Shown here one piece after another: positions 1-6,856 of a stretch of 17,399 nucleotides of DNA. Position 1 is the stretch's first letter; each line of letters begins with the position of its first letter. Made by a program: the position numbers and the translations under genes. Source of the DNA: an uncultured Ruminococcus sp. (GTDB lineage Bacteria; Bacillota; Clostridia; Oscillospirales; Ruminococcaceae); the NCBI GenBank assembly GCA_900556055.1, contig USNJ01000018.1:1-17399 (forward strand). The letters are read 5' to 3'. The notes beneath the pieces were generated by a model, which was not told the DNA's origin, searched no databases, and was given only the letters and a program-made list of their open reading frames with translations.

Positions 1-3
1 CTT

Positions 4-519
4 CCGCCGCCTGTCGGCGGTTGACCGATACATTATCGCCGTTCGGCGATGTTATCGGTCAATACGCCGCATGCAGGATTGAGGGTCTACGCTTCTTCTT
101 TTTGCAGTGTAGACTATGATGGACTACTGTTTCTTTTCTGCATGCGGCTTTTTTGATTTGCGGCTTTGTGCGATGCATCTGCTATGTGCGTTCTGTGTTA
201 TGACTGTTGCTTTTATTTCTCTTTATGTAAGCGAATTTTTAATTGCTGCTTGCGGAATTTCGCCCTTGCGAGGGCGACTTAAGGACTCTGCCCTTAAGAA
301 TCCCGCAGCCTTGAAAAGGCTGGCGAACTTTTTAGCTTCTGGTGCGGGTCTGTGGGTGCTGTGCACTTGAAATATGCCAAGTGATGACCGCTAAAGCAGC
401 GCATTTTACAAACAAAACACTAAAGTACCCTTTGCGCGGACACATAACCATATCCCTAAACATAAGTAAGGCGACGGCTAGCCGCGCCGTATCGCGAAAA
501 AACAGTGCGGACGCCGCAC
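4..519 (+). repeat. Long structured noncoding repeat, copy 1
   Basis: This intergenic stretch of about 516 bp is matched along its length by 12770-13277 in the same orientation. Near-identical blocks include ATTTGCGGCTTTGTGCGATG, GAATTTTTAATTGCTGCTTG and CCCTAAACATAAGTAAGGCG. Hairpins visible here are 4-9/15-20, a 10-bp stem 21-30/53-62 with an inner stem 35-40/45-50, an 11-bp stem 66-76/138-148 followed by six Ts, 261-266/271-276, 278-284/292-298, 306-312/316-322, 364-369/378-383 and 505-510/514-519. Short open frames cross it, but none has a convincing ribosome-binding site or recognisable protein. It ends about 10 bp before the greA promoter. It could extend left of the window. A structured RNA, a nonautonomous mobile element, or both remain possible. 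Confidence 0.85.
66..154 (+). terminator. Terminator-like long hairpin inside repeat copy 1
   Basis: A perfect 11-bp inverted repeat, GCCGCATGCAG with CTGCATGCGGC, encloses about 61 nt and is followed directly by six Ts. An internal stem GTCTAC/GTAGAC (85-90/109-114) could bring the arms together. The same outer arms, total length and six-T tail recur in the second copy at 12834-12922. The large loop is unusual for an intrinsic terminator, so the T-run may instead be part of a larger fold. Confidence 0.45.
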
Positions 520-528
520 CACCGCCCC

Positions 529-557
529 TTGACATTCGGGGAGAAATGGGTTATAAT
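529..557 (+). promoter_or_regulatory. Consensus sigma-A promoter for greA-lysS
   Basis: TTGACA at 529-534 and TATAAT at 552-557 are separated by exactly 17 bp, a perfect match to the housekeeping consensus. Transcription would begin near 564, leaving a leader of about 57 nt before greA. The promoter starts 10 bp after the end of the structured repeat, so the repeat is probably not part of this transcript. Confidence 0.88.
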
Positions 558-620
558 AGATAAGTATATCGGCATGCTGCCGCATTTGGTTAAATAAATG
601 CTGAAAAGGAGCGTTTTTAT

Positions 621-1103
621 ATGGCTAAAAAAGTTAAAATGTCCGCAGAGGGCTATAAAAACCTTGAAAAAGAACTCGAATATCTCATTACCGTCCGCAG
701 ATCCGAAGTAGCTAAAAAACTGAAAGAAGCACGTTCCTTCGGAGACCTTTCCGAAAACGCTGAGTACGATGAAGCTAAAAATGAACAGGGTATCCTCGAA
801 GCTAAGATCGCTGAGATAGAAATGACTATCGCTAATGCTGAGATCGTCGGCGCTGATACACTCAAAAACGATGAGATCGGCGTAGGCTCTTATGTCGTTC
901 TCCATGATGAGGAACTCAATGAGGACGAAAAACTCCAGATCGTCGGCTCTACTGAAGCAGATCCCGAAAACGGCAAGATCTCCGATGAATCTCCTATCGG
1001 CATCGCTGCAATGAAAAGACGTGTTGGCGATATCATCGAGGTCGATGCTCCCGCAGGCATCATCAAAATGAGAGTCGTTTCCATCAGCAGCGAGGAAAAT
1101 TAA
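621..1103 (+). CDS. greA: Transcription elongation factor GreA
   Basis: GreA enters the secondary channel of backtracked RNA polymerase and stimulates cleavage of the transcript 3' end so that elongation resumes. The 160-aa product has the usual family length. It has an N-terminal antiparallel coiled coil (about residues 8-76) carrying the signature SFGDLSENAEYDEAK. The acidic tip residues Asp42 and Glu45 correspond to those known to position the catalytic metal. A C-terminal FKBP-like domain follows, with DESPIGIAAMKRRVGD. The start is supported by AAAAGGAG about 10 nt upstream. It lies directly downstream of a perfect promoter and is followed by lysS on the same strand, an arrangement common in Firmicutes. 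Identification is confident. Confidence 0.97.
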   Translation: MAKKVKMSAEGYKNLEKELEYLITVRRSEVAKKLKEARSFGDLSENAEYDEAKNEQGILEAKIAEIEMTIANAEIVGADTLKNDEIGVGSYVVLHDEELNEDEKLQIVGSTEADPENGKISDESPIGIAAMKRRVGDIIEVDAPAGIIKMRVVSISSEEN

Positions 1104-1121
1104 TCTATCGCTGATTAATGT

Positions 1122-1150
1122 ATCTTTCCCCATCGCAGGCGGGGAAAGAT
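1122..1150 (+). terminator. Hairpin between greA and lysS (attenuating or processing)
   Basis: A perfect 10-bp stem, ATCTTTCCCC (1122-1131) with GGGGAAAGAT (1141-1150), encloses a 9-nt loop. It is not followed by a T-run, so it is unlikely to be an efficient intrinsic terminator. It may act as a processing or mRNA-stability element that separates greA and lysS expression. No strong promoter is visible between the two genes. Confidence 0.5.
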
Positions 1151-1240
1151 GCCAATAAATATGTCACTTAGGAAACGTAACAAATCAAAATAATGAATTG
1201 TTAAGTATTTCCTTACTCCACTATTGAAAGGAAAATTATC

Positions 1241-2860
1241 ATGAGCGAAAAGCCCGTTACAGCACCTGCTGAGGAAGAGCAGGAGCAGGATGTCCATATA
1301 TTAAAGAAGATCAGGATCGACAAGCTCAATGAGCTGAAGGCTAAGGGCGCTGATCCCTATCAGATCACTAAGTACGACGTTTCCGTGAAGAACGCTCAGC
1401 TCCGTGCGGATTACGAAAAGCGCGAGGCTGAAATAATCGCTGAGGCAAACGGCGATGAAGCAAAGGTCGCAGAGGGTCTTGAAAAGATCAAGGCTGAAAC
1501 TGTTTCCATTGCAGGACGTATCATGTCATGGCGTGATATGGGTAAGGCTAACTTCATCGACGTAAGAGACGGCACCGACAGAATGCAGGTGTATGTCCGC
1601 ATGAACGATATCGGTGAGGACGCTTTCGCTGAGTTCAAGAAGTGGGATATCGGCGATATCGTCGGCGTTGAGGGCTTCGTTTTCCGTACAAGAAAGGGAG
1701 AGATCTCCGTTCATGCAACCAAGATCACTCTGCTCTCCAAGTCCCTCCTCCCGCTGCCCGAAAAGTGGCACGGTCTGAAGGATCAGGACACAAGATATCG
1801 TCAGCGATATGTTGATCTTATCGTAAACCCCGATGTTAAGGACACATTCGTTAAGAGAAGCATGATAATCACCGAGGTAAGAAATTTCCTTAACGCAAGG
1901 GGATATCTCGAGGTCGATACGCCTGTTCTTCATACGCTGGAGATAGGTGCGTCCGCACGTCCTTTCGTTACTCATCACAATACGCTAGATATGGATATGT
2001 ATCTGCGCATCGAAACCGAGCTTTATCTGAAAAGACTGATCGTCGGCGGATTTGAGCGTGTTTACGAGGTCGGACGTATCTTCAGAAACGAGGGCATGGA
2101 CACTTCGCATAACCCTGAGTTCACCTCCGTTGAGATGTATCAGGCATATACCGATTATCTCGGAATGATGGATCTTATCGAGGATATGTACAGAACGATC
2201 TCCAAGAAGATCTGCGGAACTGATGTTATCACATATCAGGGAACAGAGATCGACATGGCATCTCCGTGGGAGCGTCTGACAATGGTCGAGGCTGTCAAGA
2301 AGTATGCAGGCGTTGACTATAACGACTGGAAGACCGATGAGGACGCAAGAGCATGCGCAAAGGATCACGATGTTGATGTTGACGAGGGCGAGTCCGCTAC
2401 AAAGGGTCACGTTCTTATCGCATTCTTCGATGCATTCGTTGAGGACAAGCTCATTCAGCCTACTATTATCTATGATTACCCCGTTGAGAATTCTCCGCTT
2501 GCAAAGAGAAAGCCTTCAAATCCCGCATTTACCGAGAGATTTGAGTATTTCATCTATTGCCGTGAGATGGGCAACGCATTCTCCGAGCTGAACGATCCTA
2601 TCGACCAGAAGGAAAGATTCGTTAAGCAGGTGGAAGCAAAGCGTGCACAGGGCGCAAATGCCGAGGTCGATGAGGATTTCGTTACAGCGCTTGAATATGC
2701 AATGCCTCCTACGGGCGGTCTTGGCTTCGGTCTTGACAGACTTGTTATGCTGCTGACCGACAGCCCCTCTATCAGAGATGTTCTCCTGTTCCCGACTATG
2801 AAGCCGCTCGGAACGGATAACAGACAGTCTGAGAGCGCTGAGGCTGAGGAAGAAGAATAA
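1241..2860 (+). CDS. lysS: Lysyl-tRNA synthetase, class II
   Basis: LysRS charges tRNA-Lys with lysine through a lysyl-adenylate in the cytoplasm. The N-terminal OB-fold anticodon-binding domain covers about residues 65-185 (SIAGRIMSWRDMGKANFIDV). The class II catalytic domain includes GASARPFVTHHN, motif 2 FRNEGMDTSHNPEF from residue 281, and motif 3 GGLGFGLDRLVMLL at 492-505 with Arg500. The protein is 539 aa against roughly 500 for the Bacillus enzyme. The excess is an acidic N-terminus, a charged segment at about residues 45-75, and a C-terminal tail ending in an acidic run. GAAAGG lies about 9 nt before the ATG. It probably shares the greA promoter. Confidence 0.97.
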   Translation: MSEKPVTAPAEEEQEQDVHILKKIRIDKLNELKAKGADPYQITKYDVSVKNAQLRADYEKREAEIIAEANGDEAKVAEGLEKIKAETVSIAGRIMSWRDMGKANFIDVRDGTDRMQVYVRMNDIGEDAFAEFKKWDIGDIVGVEGFVFRTRKGEISVHATKITLLSKSLLPLPEKWHGLKDQDTRYRQRYVDLIVNPDVKDTFVKRSMIITEVRNFLNARGYLEVDTPVLHTLEIGASARPFVTHHNTLDMDMYLRIETELYLKRLIVGGFERVYEVGRIFRNEGMDTSHNPEFTSVEMYQAYTDYLGMMDLIEDMYRTISKKICGTDVITYQGTEIDMASPWERLTMVEAVKKYAGVDYNDWKTDEDARACAKDHDVDVDEGESATKGHVLIAFFDAFVEDKLIQPTIIYDYPVENSPLAKRKPSNPAFTERFEYFIYCREMGNAFSELNDPIDQKERFVKQVEAKRAQGANAEVDEDFVTALEYAMPPTGGLGFGLDRLVMLLTDSPSIRDVLLFPTMKPLGTDNRQSESAEAEEEE

Positions 2861-2879
2861 TTTTTGGTTTATGCATAAT

Positions 2880-2914
2880 AAAAGCCGTTTCCGATGGTTC
2901 GGGAACGGCTTTTT
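2880..2914. terminator. Bidirectional intrinsic terminator after lysS
   Basis: AAAAGCCGTTTCC pairs with GGGAACGGCTTTT around an 8-nt loop, with one G-U pair. A-runs and T-runs flank the stem on both sides, so it can stop plus-strand lysS transcripts and also minus-strand transcripts from the convergent gene ending at 2935. Confidence 0.9.
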
Positions 2915-2934
2915 AGTATGTATTTTTTAATATG

Positions 2935-3492
2935 TCAGCTTTGGATATTTCTTATCATTTGTATCATTTGAGTTTCTCCGTCAGGGATCTTGTCAAGAGA
3001 GCTGAATCCATTACTGTTGTAAAATTTTAAAAGTTCTTTTTTATTTCTGCATTCTATCAGCACAATGCGCCCTCCAACCATTTCGGCAGATGCTTTTATT
3101 ACCGAAAGTGCTTTTTCCATAATCTCGCTTCCCGATATCGACTCCTTCGGTACATTGGAATTTTTGGAAAGCTGACCTATCAGATAGCATGGGAAATCCT
3201 TAATTGGAACATTGTTTATCTTGGCGTTAAAGCCGTCAATATTTTTTCTGTTTCTGTTTGAATAGCTTTCAGGCACTGTAAGTATTTTCATGGCAAGAGT
3301 AAAGTAACCGAAAACGGTTAGCTCGTCAATGGTACAGTGCTGCATTTGATCCTCATCTACTATAAGGTATGTACGTGATTTGGAAACTTTATCAAATTCG
3401 ACAGCTCTGTTGTGCAGAAAATATTCTATATCTTCGTCCTGTGTGCATGAAAATGTCATCAGGAGACGGTTTAGTCTGTCTTCGTCTCCCAA
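2935..3492 (-). CDS. GNAT-family N-acetyltransferase, putative toxin of a TA pair
   Basis: The 185-aa product resembles a clostridial GNAT family with LLxxFSC, a FLHNRAVEF segment, SRTYLIV, VFGYFTLAMKIL and a C-terminal GGRIVLIECRNKKELLKFYN block ending SNGF, the acetyl-CoA-binding region with its usual Tyr. Such proteins transfer acetyl groups from acetyl-CoA, and many paired with a small upstream gene are toxins acting on charged tRNA. The only standard start is TTG at 3492, without a good ribosome-binding site. The frame stays open upstream to about 3537 and encodes ALKALIDALGDEDR-like helix sequence. An ATT codon at 3534 sits 9 nt after GGAG, so initiation may be non-canonical and 14 residues earlier. 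It overlaps the end of the small upstream gene, implying translational coupling. The toxin role is inferred from arrangement. Confidence 0.75.
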   Translation of the reverse strand: MGDEDRLNRLLMTFSCTQDEDIEYFLHNRAVEFDKVSKSRTYLIVDEDQMQHCTIDELTVFGYFTLAMKILTVPESYSNRNRKNIDGFNAKINNVPIKDFPCYLIGQLSKNSNVPKESISGSEIMEKALSVIKASAEMVGGRIVLIECRNKKELLKFYNSNGFSSLDKIPDGETQMIQMIRNIQS

Positions 3493-3500
3493 TGCATCTA

Positions 3501-3683
3501 TCAGTGCTTTGAGTGCGATAATACCTGTTTTAATAACTGCTCACTCCTGTTTTTATCTTCTGTTGAATATGCAGGGGAAGATATGGGTTTTTTCATTTTT
3601 GCGTCATTTACAACACGGTCAAATCGTCTCATTGCATTCTTTTCGGATATTTCGATCTTTCTTTCAAATGTGCTGGTTGCCAT
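3501..3683 (-). CDS. Small basic protein, putative antitoxin partner of the GNAT protein
   Basis: This 60-aa protein begins MATSTFERKIEIS and has a helix-prone N-terminal half (EKNAMRRFDRVVNDAKMKK) and a charged, flexible C-terminal half. An ATG two codons further up at 3689 is only 1 nt from AAGGAGG, so the ATG at 3683, with a 7-nt spacing, is the better start. It is the first gene of a two-gene minus-strand unit with its own strong promoter, and the following GNAT frame overlaps its 3' end. Small first gene plus GNAT second gene is the classic layout of GNAT toxin-antitoxin modules, where the first protein neutralises the toxin and may bind the promoter. I do not recognise a DNA-binding fold with certainty. 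Confidence 0.7.
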   Translation of the reverse strand: MATSTFERKIEISEKNAMRRFDRVVNDAKMKKPISSPAYSTEDKNRSEQLLKQVLSHSKH

Positions 3684-3729
3684 AAACATTCCTCCTTATC
3701 ATATAATATGCAGACATCTCCATACCTTT

Positions 3730-3758
3730 ATTATAATATATTGTCCTGCGAAAGTCAA
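3730..3758 (-). promoter_or_regulatory. Promoter of the putative TA pair
   Basis: Read on the minus strand, TTGACT (3758-3753) and TATAAT (3735-3730) are separated by 17 bp. The predicted transcript starts near 3723, leaving about 40 nt before the first gene. It is back to back with the plus-strand promoter at 3777-3806, with 18 bp between the two -35 boxes. Confidence 0.85.
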
Positions 3759-3776
3759 GCTATGTAAAATTCGCTA

Positions 3777-3806
3777 TTGACAAACCCATGAAAAATGCGG
3801 TATAAT
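3777..3806 (+). promoter_or_regulatory. Promoter of the membrane-protein/glycosyltransferase cluster
   Basis: TTGACA at 3777-3782 and TATAAT at 3801-3806 have an 18-bp spacer. Transcription should begin near 3813, giving a leader of roughly 67 nt that contains a terminator-like hairpin before the first gene at 3880. Confidence 0.87.
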
Positions 3807-3826
3807 AGATACAATGTAAAAATACG

Positions 3827-3867
3827 GGGCGGAAACGGGTACATGACCCATTCTGCCCTTTTCTTTT
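3827..3867 (+). terminator. Terminator-like hairpin in a 5' leader
   Basis: GGGCGGAAACGGGT (3827-3840) pairs imperfectly with ACCCATTCTGCCC (3846-3858) around a short loop, followed by TTTTCTTTT. It sits between the promoter's start point and the ribosome-binding site GAGGGA at 3868-3873. Its position suggests leader attenuation, but no sensor domain or leader peptide is evident. Confidence 0.55.
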
Positions 3868-3879
3868 GAGGGAGATACT

Positions 3880-4782
3880 ATGGCTGATAAGGGAAAAAAC
3901 TTTTTTGACCGTGCAAGGGAGATAGACGAAAAGGCTAAGGCGATGGAGGAAGAGGAAGAGCGGCTTGCCACCGAAGAGGATAAAAAGGAGCGTGCCGAGT
4001 ACGAAAAGCAGCTCCAGAACGAAAAGGTCGAGCTTATGAAGCTCAAAGCAGGCGTTATCTCCGATGACGAAACTACCATAAAAAAGGAAGATGAGCCTGT
4101 TAAGGAGTACACCTTCAGCGATAAGGTCGAGAATTTTTTCTATCATTATAAGTGGCGTTTTATCATCTGCGTTTTCACGATCGCTGTGCTGACTTTCCTT
4201 ATCTGCGACACGATATTCACCGTAAAGCCCGACATCACCGTGATGCTCTTTACAGGCGGCTACGAGATGGATTCCCGTACATACCGCATGGAGGACTGGC
4301 TCGAAAGATACTGCCCCGACTTCAACGGCGACGGAAAGATCAAGGTCAGCGTTTATTATATGGCGACCGAATATGACGAGAACGACGCTTATTCGCTCCA
4401 GGCTTATCAGGTGGGTCAGACAAAGCTTGTCGGCGAATTCCGGAGCGAGAATATCATCATGGCTATAACTTCGCCCGATGTCTGCGATGAGCTGAATATC
4501 ACAAGGGACGGGCTTTTCACCGATATGTCGGCTTTATATCCCGATGATGAAAATGCTGTCGGGCTTGGCTATAAGATATCCGCAACGACATTTGCGAGCG
4601 ATATCGGCTATCCGGATATGCCCGATGATTATCTTTTCTGCCTGAGAAATGTTATGCATGAAGCGGGATTCAATGAGGAAAAAATGCAGCAGAATTACGA
4701 TAAGGCTCTTGAAGTTTTTGAGAATATCAGAACGGACAATGTTATAAATCCCGATATTGAGATAAGCGGTGAGATGCAGTGA
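3880..4782 (+). CDS. Coiled-coil single-pass membrane protein of unknown function
   Basis: I do not recognise the family. The 300-aa product has a highly charged Glu/Lys-rich N-terminal segment (about residues 10-75) likely to form a coiled coil in the cytoplasm. One membrane helix follows at about 93-112 (FIICVFTIAVLTFLICDTIF), and then an acidic extracytoplasmic domain of about 185 residues. That domain contains DFNGDGKI at 147-154, which fits a DxNxDG calcium-binding loop, but only one is present. GAGGGA precedes the ATG by 6 nt. It leads a cluster: its stop overlaps the GTG start of the next membrane protein, and a glycosyltransferase comes third. A role as an envelope or surface-polymer accessory protein is inference from context. 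Confidence 0.85.
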   Translation: MADKGKNFFDRAREIDEKAKAMEEEEERLATEEDKKERAEYEKQLQNEKVELMKLKAGVISDDETTIKKEDEPVKEYTFSDKVENFFYHYKWRFIICVFTIAVLTFLICDTIFTVKPDITVMLFTGGYEMDSRTYRMEDWLERYCPDFNGDGKIKVSVYYMATEYDENDAYSLQAYQVGQTKLVGEFRSENIIMAITSPDVCDELNITRDGLFTDMSALYPDDENAVGLGYKISATTFASDIGYPDMPDDYLFCLRNVMHEAGFNEEKMQQNYDKALEVFENIRTDNVINPDIEISGEMQ

Positions 4783-6101
4783 GGACGATAAAAAGAATAG
4801 CTCTGCACATCGGCGTGTTTGCGGCGGCGGTGATGCTGATGTGGGTGCTGCTGATGCTGGCGGTGCTTATCCCGCAGGAAAAAATACGGGACAATATGCT
4901 GAAAAGCGCCGAATATTACAACGGAAGGCAGCCGTTTTCGCTGGAGGACGGCAGAAAGCTTTGGGGCGTTGCGGACAATTTTGCGGACACTATCCTGCTG
5001 AATATAACGTGGAATATGTCGGGCAGTGCGCTTGATACGAAATATTATGACGGAAACGACGGCGTGACCGACAGCGGCGAAAACTGGGGATTATATTCCA
5101 CTGTCGCCTACGGGACTGAGCCGAACACCGATTACACCCGCTACTGGCACGGCTCGGCGATGTTTATCCGTCCGCTGCTGCTTGTTACCGATGCGGAGGG
5201 CATAAAGCGGATAGGCTCGCTTGCCGTGCTGGCACTCGTCATTGCGGTCTGCGCTCTGCTGCTGCGGGATAAGCAGTATTTTGCGGCGGCTGCGTTCACG
5301 GCAGGATTATGCTTGGTCCGGTCGTGGAATATACGCCTTGCGCTTGAATATATACCTATTTTTCTTGTGACGGCTGCGGCGTGCCTTATGTTCGTTATCT
5401 TCGAGAAAAAGGGCGATACTTGGCTGACTGTGCTTTCCGTCATAACAGGTGCGGCGGCTGCGTTTTTCGACTTTCTGACGGCGGAAACGCTGTCGATACT
5501 TCTTCCTCTGATGCTTGTGTTCATTATCCGTCAGCAGGACGGGAGAGGAAAAACATTACGGGAGAACCTTGTTTTATCCCTGAAATGCGGCATCGGCTGG
5601 GGAATATCCTACGTCATGACCTTTGTAACAAAGTGGACGCTTGCAACTGTTATCACGGGCGAAAACAAATTCACATCGGCGATAAGGTCGGCTGAAACGA
5701 GGATATCGGGCATCAACGGCTACGAAATGATGACTCATTCCGAGCAGGCGATATATGCCCCGCTCGCAAATCTTTCGGCGATGTTCGGCGGCTCGCAGAG
5801 AGTCGATGTGATATGCATTGTCATGGGGCTGACAGTATCGGCGGCACTGCTCGGCGGTATGTTTTACATATTCTTTGCAAGGACGAAAAACGGCGCATTT
5901 ACTGCGGTCATGCTCATTCTCGGAGCTTTGCCGTATCTGAGATTTATCCTGCTGAACAATCACTCGTATCTCCATTCATTCTTTACATACAGGGCGCAGG
6001 CGGCTTCGGTCACTGCACTTCTGGCGGTGATATGGTTCAACAGCGACCTGAGAAAATACGACTATGATAATGTTAAGAAAAAGGCTGTGAAACGCAGATG
6101 A
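4779..6101 (+). CDS. Polytopic membrane protein of unknown function, glycosyltransferase-associated
   Basis: The 440-aa product starts with GTG, overlapping the upstream stop in the string GTGA, so the two are probably translationally coupled. A membrane helix near residues 7-28 is followed by an extracytoplasmic region of about 110 residues, with NFADTILLNITWN and YWHGSAMFIRPLLL. About eight to nine further hydrophobic helices lie between residues 145 and 425, including FFDFLTAETLSILLPLML, and the end is basic (KKKAVKRR) and likely cytoplasmic. One long first loop plus many helices and a neighbouring polyprenol-phosphate-type glycosyltransferase resembles GT-C-like or lipid-linked sugar-handling systems, but no catalytic motif can be assigned. 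Its stop overlaps the next start (ATGA). Confidence 0.85.
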   Translation: MRTIKRIALHIGVFAAAVMLMWVLLMLAVLIPQEKIRDNMLKSAEYYNGRQPFSLEDGRKLWGVADNFADTILLNITWNMSGSALDTKYYDGNDGVTDSGENWGLYSTVAYGTEPNTDYTRYWHGSAMFIRPLLLVTDAEGIKRIGSLAVLALVIAVCALLLRDKQYFAAAAFTAGLCLVRSWNIRLALEYIPIFLVTAAACLMFVIFEKKGDTWLTVLSVITGAAAAFFDFLTAETLSILLPLMLVFIIRQQDGRGKTLRENLVLSLKCGIGWGISYVMTFVTKWTLATVITGENKFTSAIRSAETRISGINGYEMMTHSEQAIYAPLANLSAMFGGSQRVDVICIVMGLTVSAALLGGMFYIFFARTKNGAFTAVMLILGALPYLRFILLNNHSYLHSFFTYRAQAASVTALLAVIWFNSDLRKYDYDNVKKKAVKRR

Positions 6102-6790
6102 CACCTGAACTGACCATTCTTATGCCCTGCCTGGACGAAGAAAAAACCATCGCTTTCTGCATAAACGAAGCGAAGCGGTTCATAGACGAAAGCGGGATAT
6201 CCGCTGAGATAGTCATCGCCGACAACGGCAGCACGGACAGGTCTGCGGATATAGCGGCATCGCTCGGCGCAAGGGTCGTGAATGTTCCCGAGAAGGGCTA
6301 CGGGAATGCGCTGAAAGGCGGGATAAAAGCGTCCCGGGGGAAATATATCATTATGGGCGACTGCGACATGAGCTACGATTTTTATCATCTTTCGGGATTT
6401 GTCGATGAGCTGAGAGCAGGTAAAAAGCTTGTGATGGGAAACAGGTTCAGCGGCGGCATCGAAAAGGGCGCAATGCCTTTCAGCCACCGATATTTCGGCG
6501 TTCCGCTGCTGTCGCTCGCAGGGCGGATACGCTACAAAACAAAAGTCGGGGATTTCCACTGCGGTCTGCGCGCGTTCGACAGGGAGGCGGCTCTCGCACT
6601 CGGTCTTGAATGCGGCGGCATGGAATTTGCGACCGAGATGATCGGCAAATTTGCTCTTTCGGGTGCGGATATCGCCGAGATACCGACCGTTCTCAGGAAG
6701 GACGGAAGGCACGGAAAATCGCACCTCAGAAGCATTCCCGACGGGATAAGGCATCTTCGCTATATCATCACGGGAAAGGCGAAAAAGTGA
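6098..6790 (+). CDS. Family 2 glycosyltransferase, polyprenyl-phosphate sugar transferase-like
   Basis: The 230-aa protein has a GT-A fold signature: LTILMPCLDEEKTI at the start, DNGSTD at 42-47, and an acidic DCDMSYDF motif at 88-95 that would bind the nucleotide-sugar metal. It also has GNRFSGGIEKGAMPFSHRYF, GDFHCGLRAF and GMEFATEM. These blocks match the dolichol/undecaprenyl-phosphate mannosyl- or glucosyltransferase group, which moves a sugar from a nucleotide donor to a lipid phosphate at the cytoplasmic membrane face. There is no C-terminal membrane domain. Its ATG overlaps the previous stop, so the polytopic protein could be a partner that flips the lipid-linked sugar or transfers it onward. 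Donor and acceptor cannot be read from sequence. Confidence 0.9.
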   Translation: MTPELTILMPCLDEEKTIAFCINEAKRFIDESGISAEIVIADNGSTDRSADIAASLGARVVNVPEKGYGNALKGGIKASRGKYIIMGDCDMSYDFYHLSGFVDELRAGKKLVMGNRFSGGIEKGAMPFSHRYFGVPLLSLAGRIRYKTKVGDFHCGLRAFDREAALALGLECGGMEFATEMIGKFALSGADIAEIPTVLRKDGRHGKSHLRSIPDGIRHLRYIITGKAKK

Positions 6791-6794
6791 ACCC

Positions 6795-6823
6795 TTGACT
6801 ATTGAACGGAATTGTATTATAAT
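6795..6823 (+). promoter_or_regulatory. Promoter of the small-membrane-protein/amidohydrolase/GH26 unit
   Basis: TTGACT at 6795-6800 and TATAAT at 6818-6823 have a 17-bp spacer and lie directly after the glycosyltransferase stop. The predicted leader is about 27 nt to the ATG at 6857. No terminator separates it from the upstream cluster, so some read-through is possible. Confidence 0.83.
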
Positions 6824-6856
6824 GATTGTATCCAAATGACTGAAAGGAGAATTTAT

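Noticed and set aside
4..62. Hairpin cluster at the left edge as a CRISPR fragment or tRNA
   Set aside because: There are no regularly spaced identical repeats, no cloverleaf, and the stems change sequence between the two copies.
116..563. Short open frames inside repeat copy 1, including conserved peptide stretches such as ISLNISKATA shared with copy 2
   Set aside because: The peptides match only because the DNA is conserved. There is no suitable ribosome-binding site, the frames start and end differently in the two copies, and both strands are open, as expected for a noncoding repeat.
456..1133. 225-codon antisense frame over greA
   Set aside because: It lies opposite a confidently identified greA, continues into the repeat and resembles no protein. 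It is a codon-usage shadow.
1122..1150. T-box or other tRNA-sensing leader before lysS
   Set aside because: The gap of 137 bp has one simple hairpin, no T-box consensus and no antiterminator/terminator pair.
3515..3545. Programmed -1 frameshift joining the small gene to the GNAT frame
   Set aside because: The frames are related by -1, but the TTA-TTA-AAA-CAG stretch is not a standard slippery heptamer. A non-standard start after GGAG is simpler.
4318..4341. DFNGDGKI as evidence for a dockerin or cellulosome component
   Set aside because: Dockerins need two such loops with following helix residues. Only one is present, inside an otherwise unrelated domain.
6812..6856. Longer start at 6812 for the small membrane protein
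   Set aside because: That ATG lies inside the predicted promoter spacer and -10 region, and a strong ribosome-binding site precedes the ATG at 6857.
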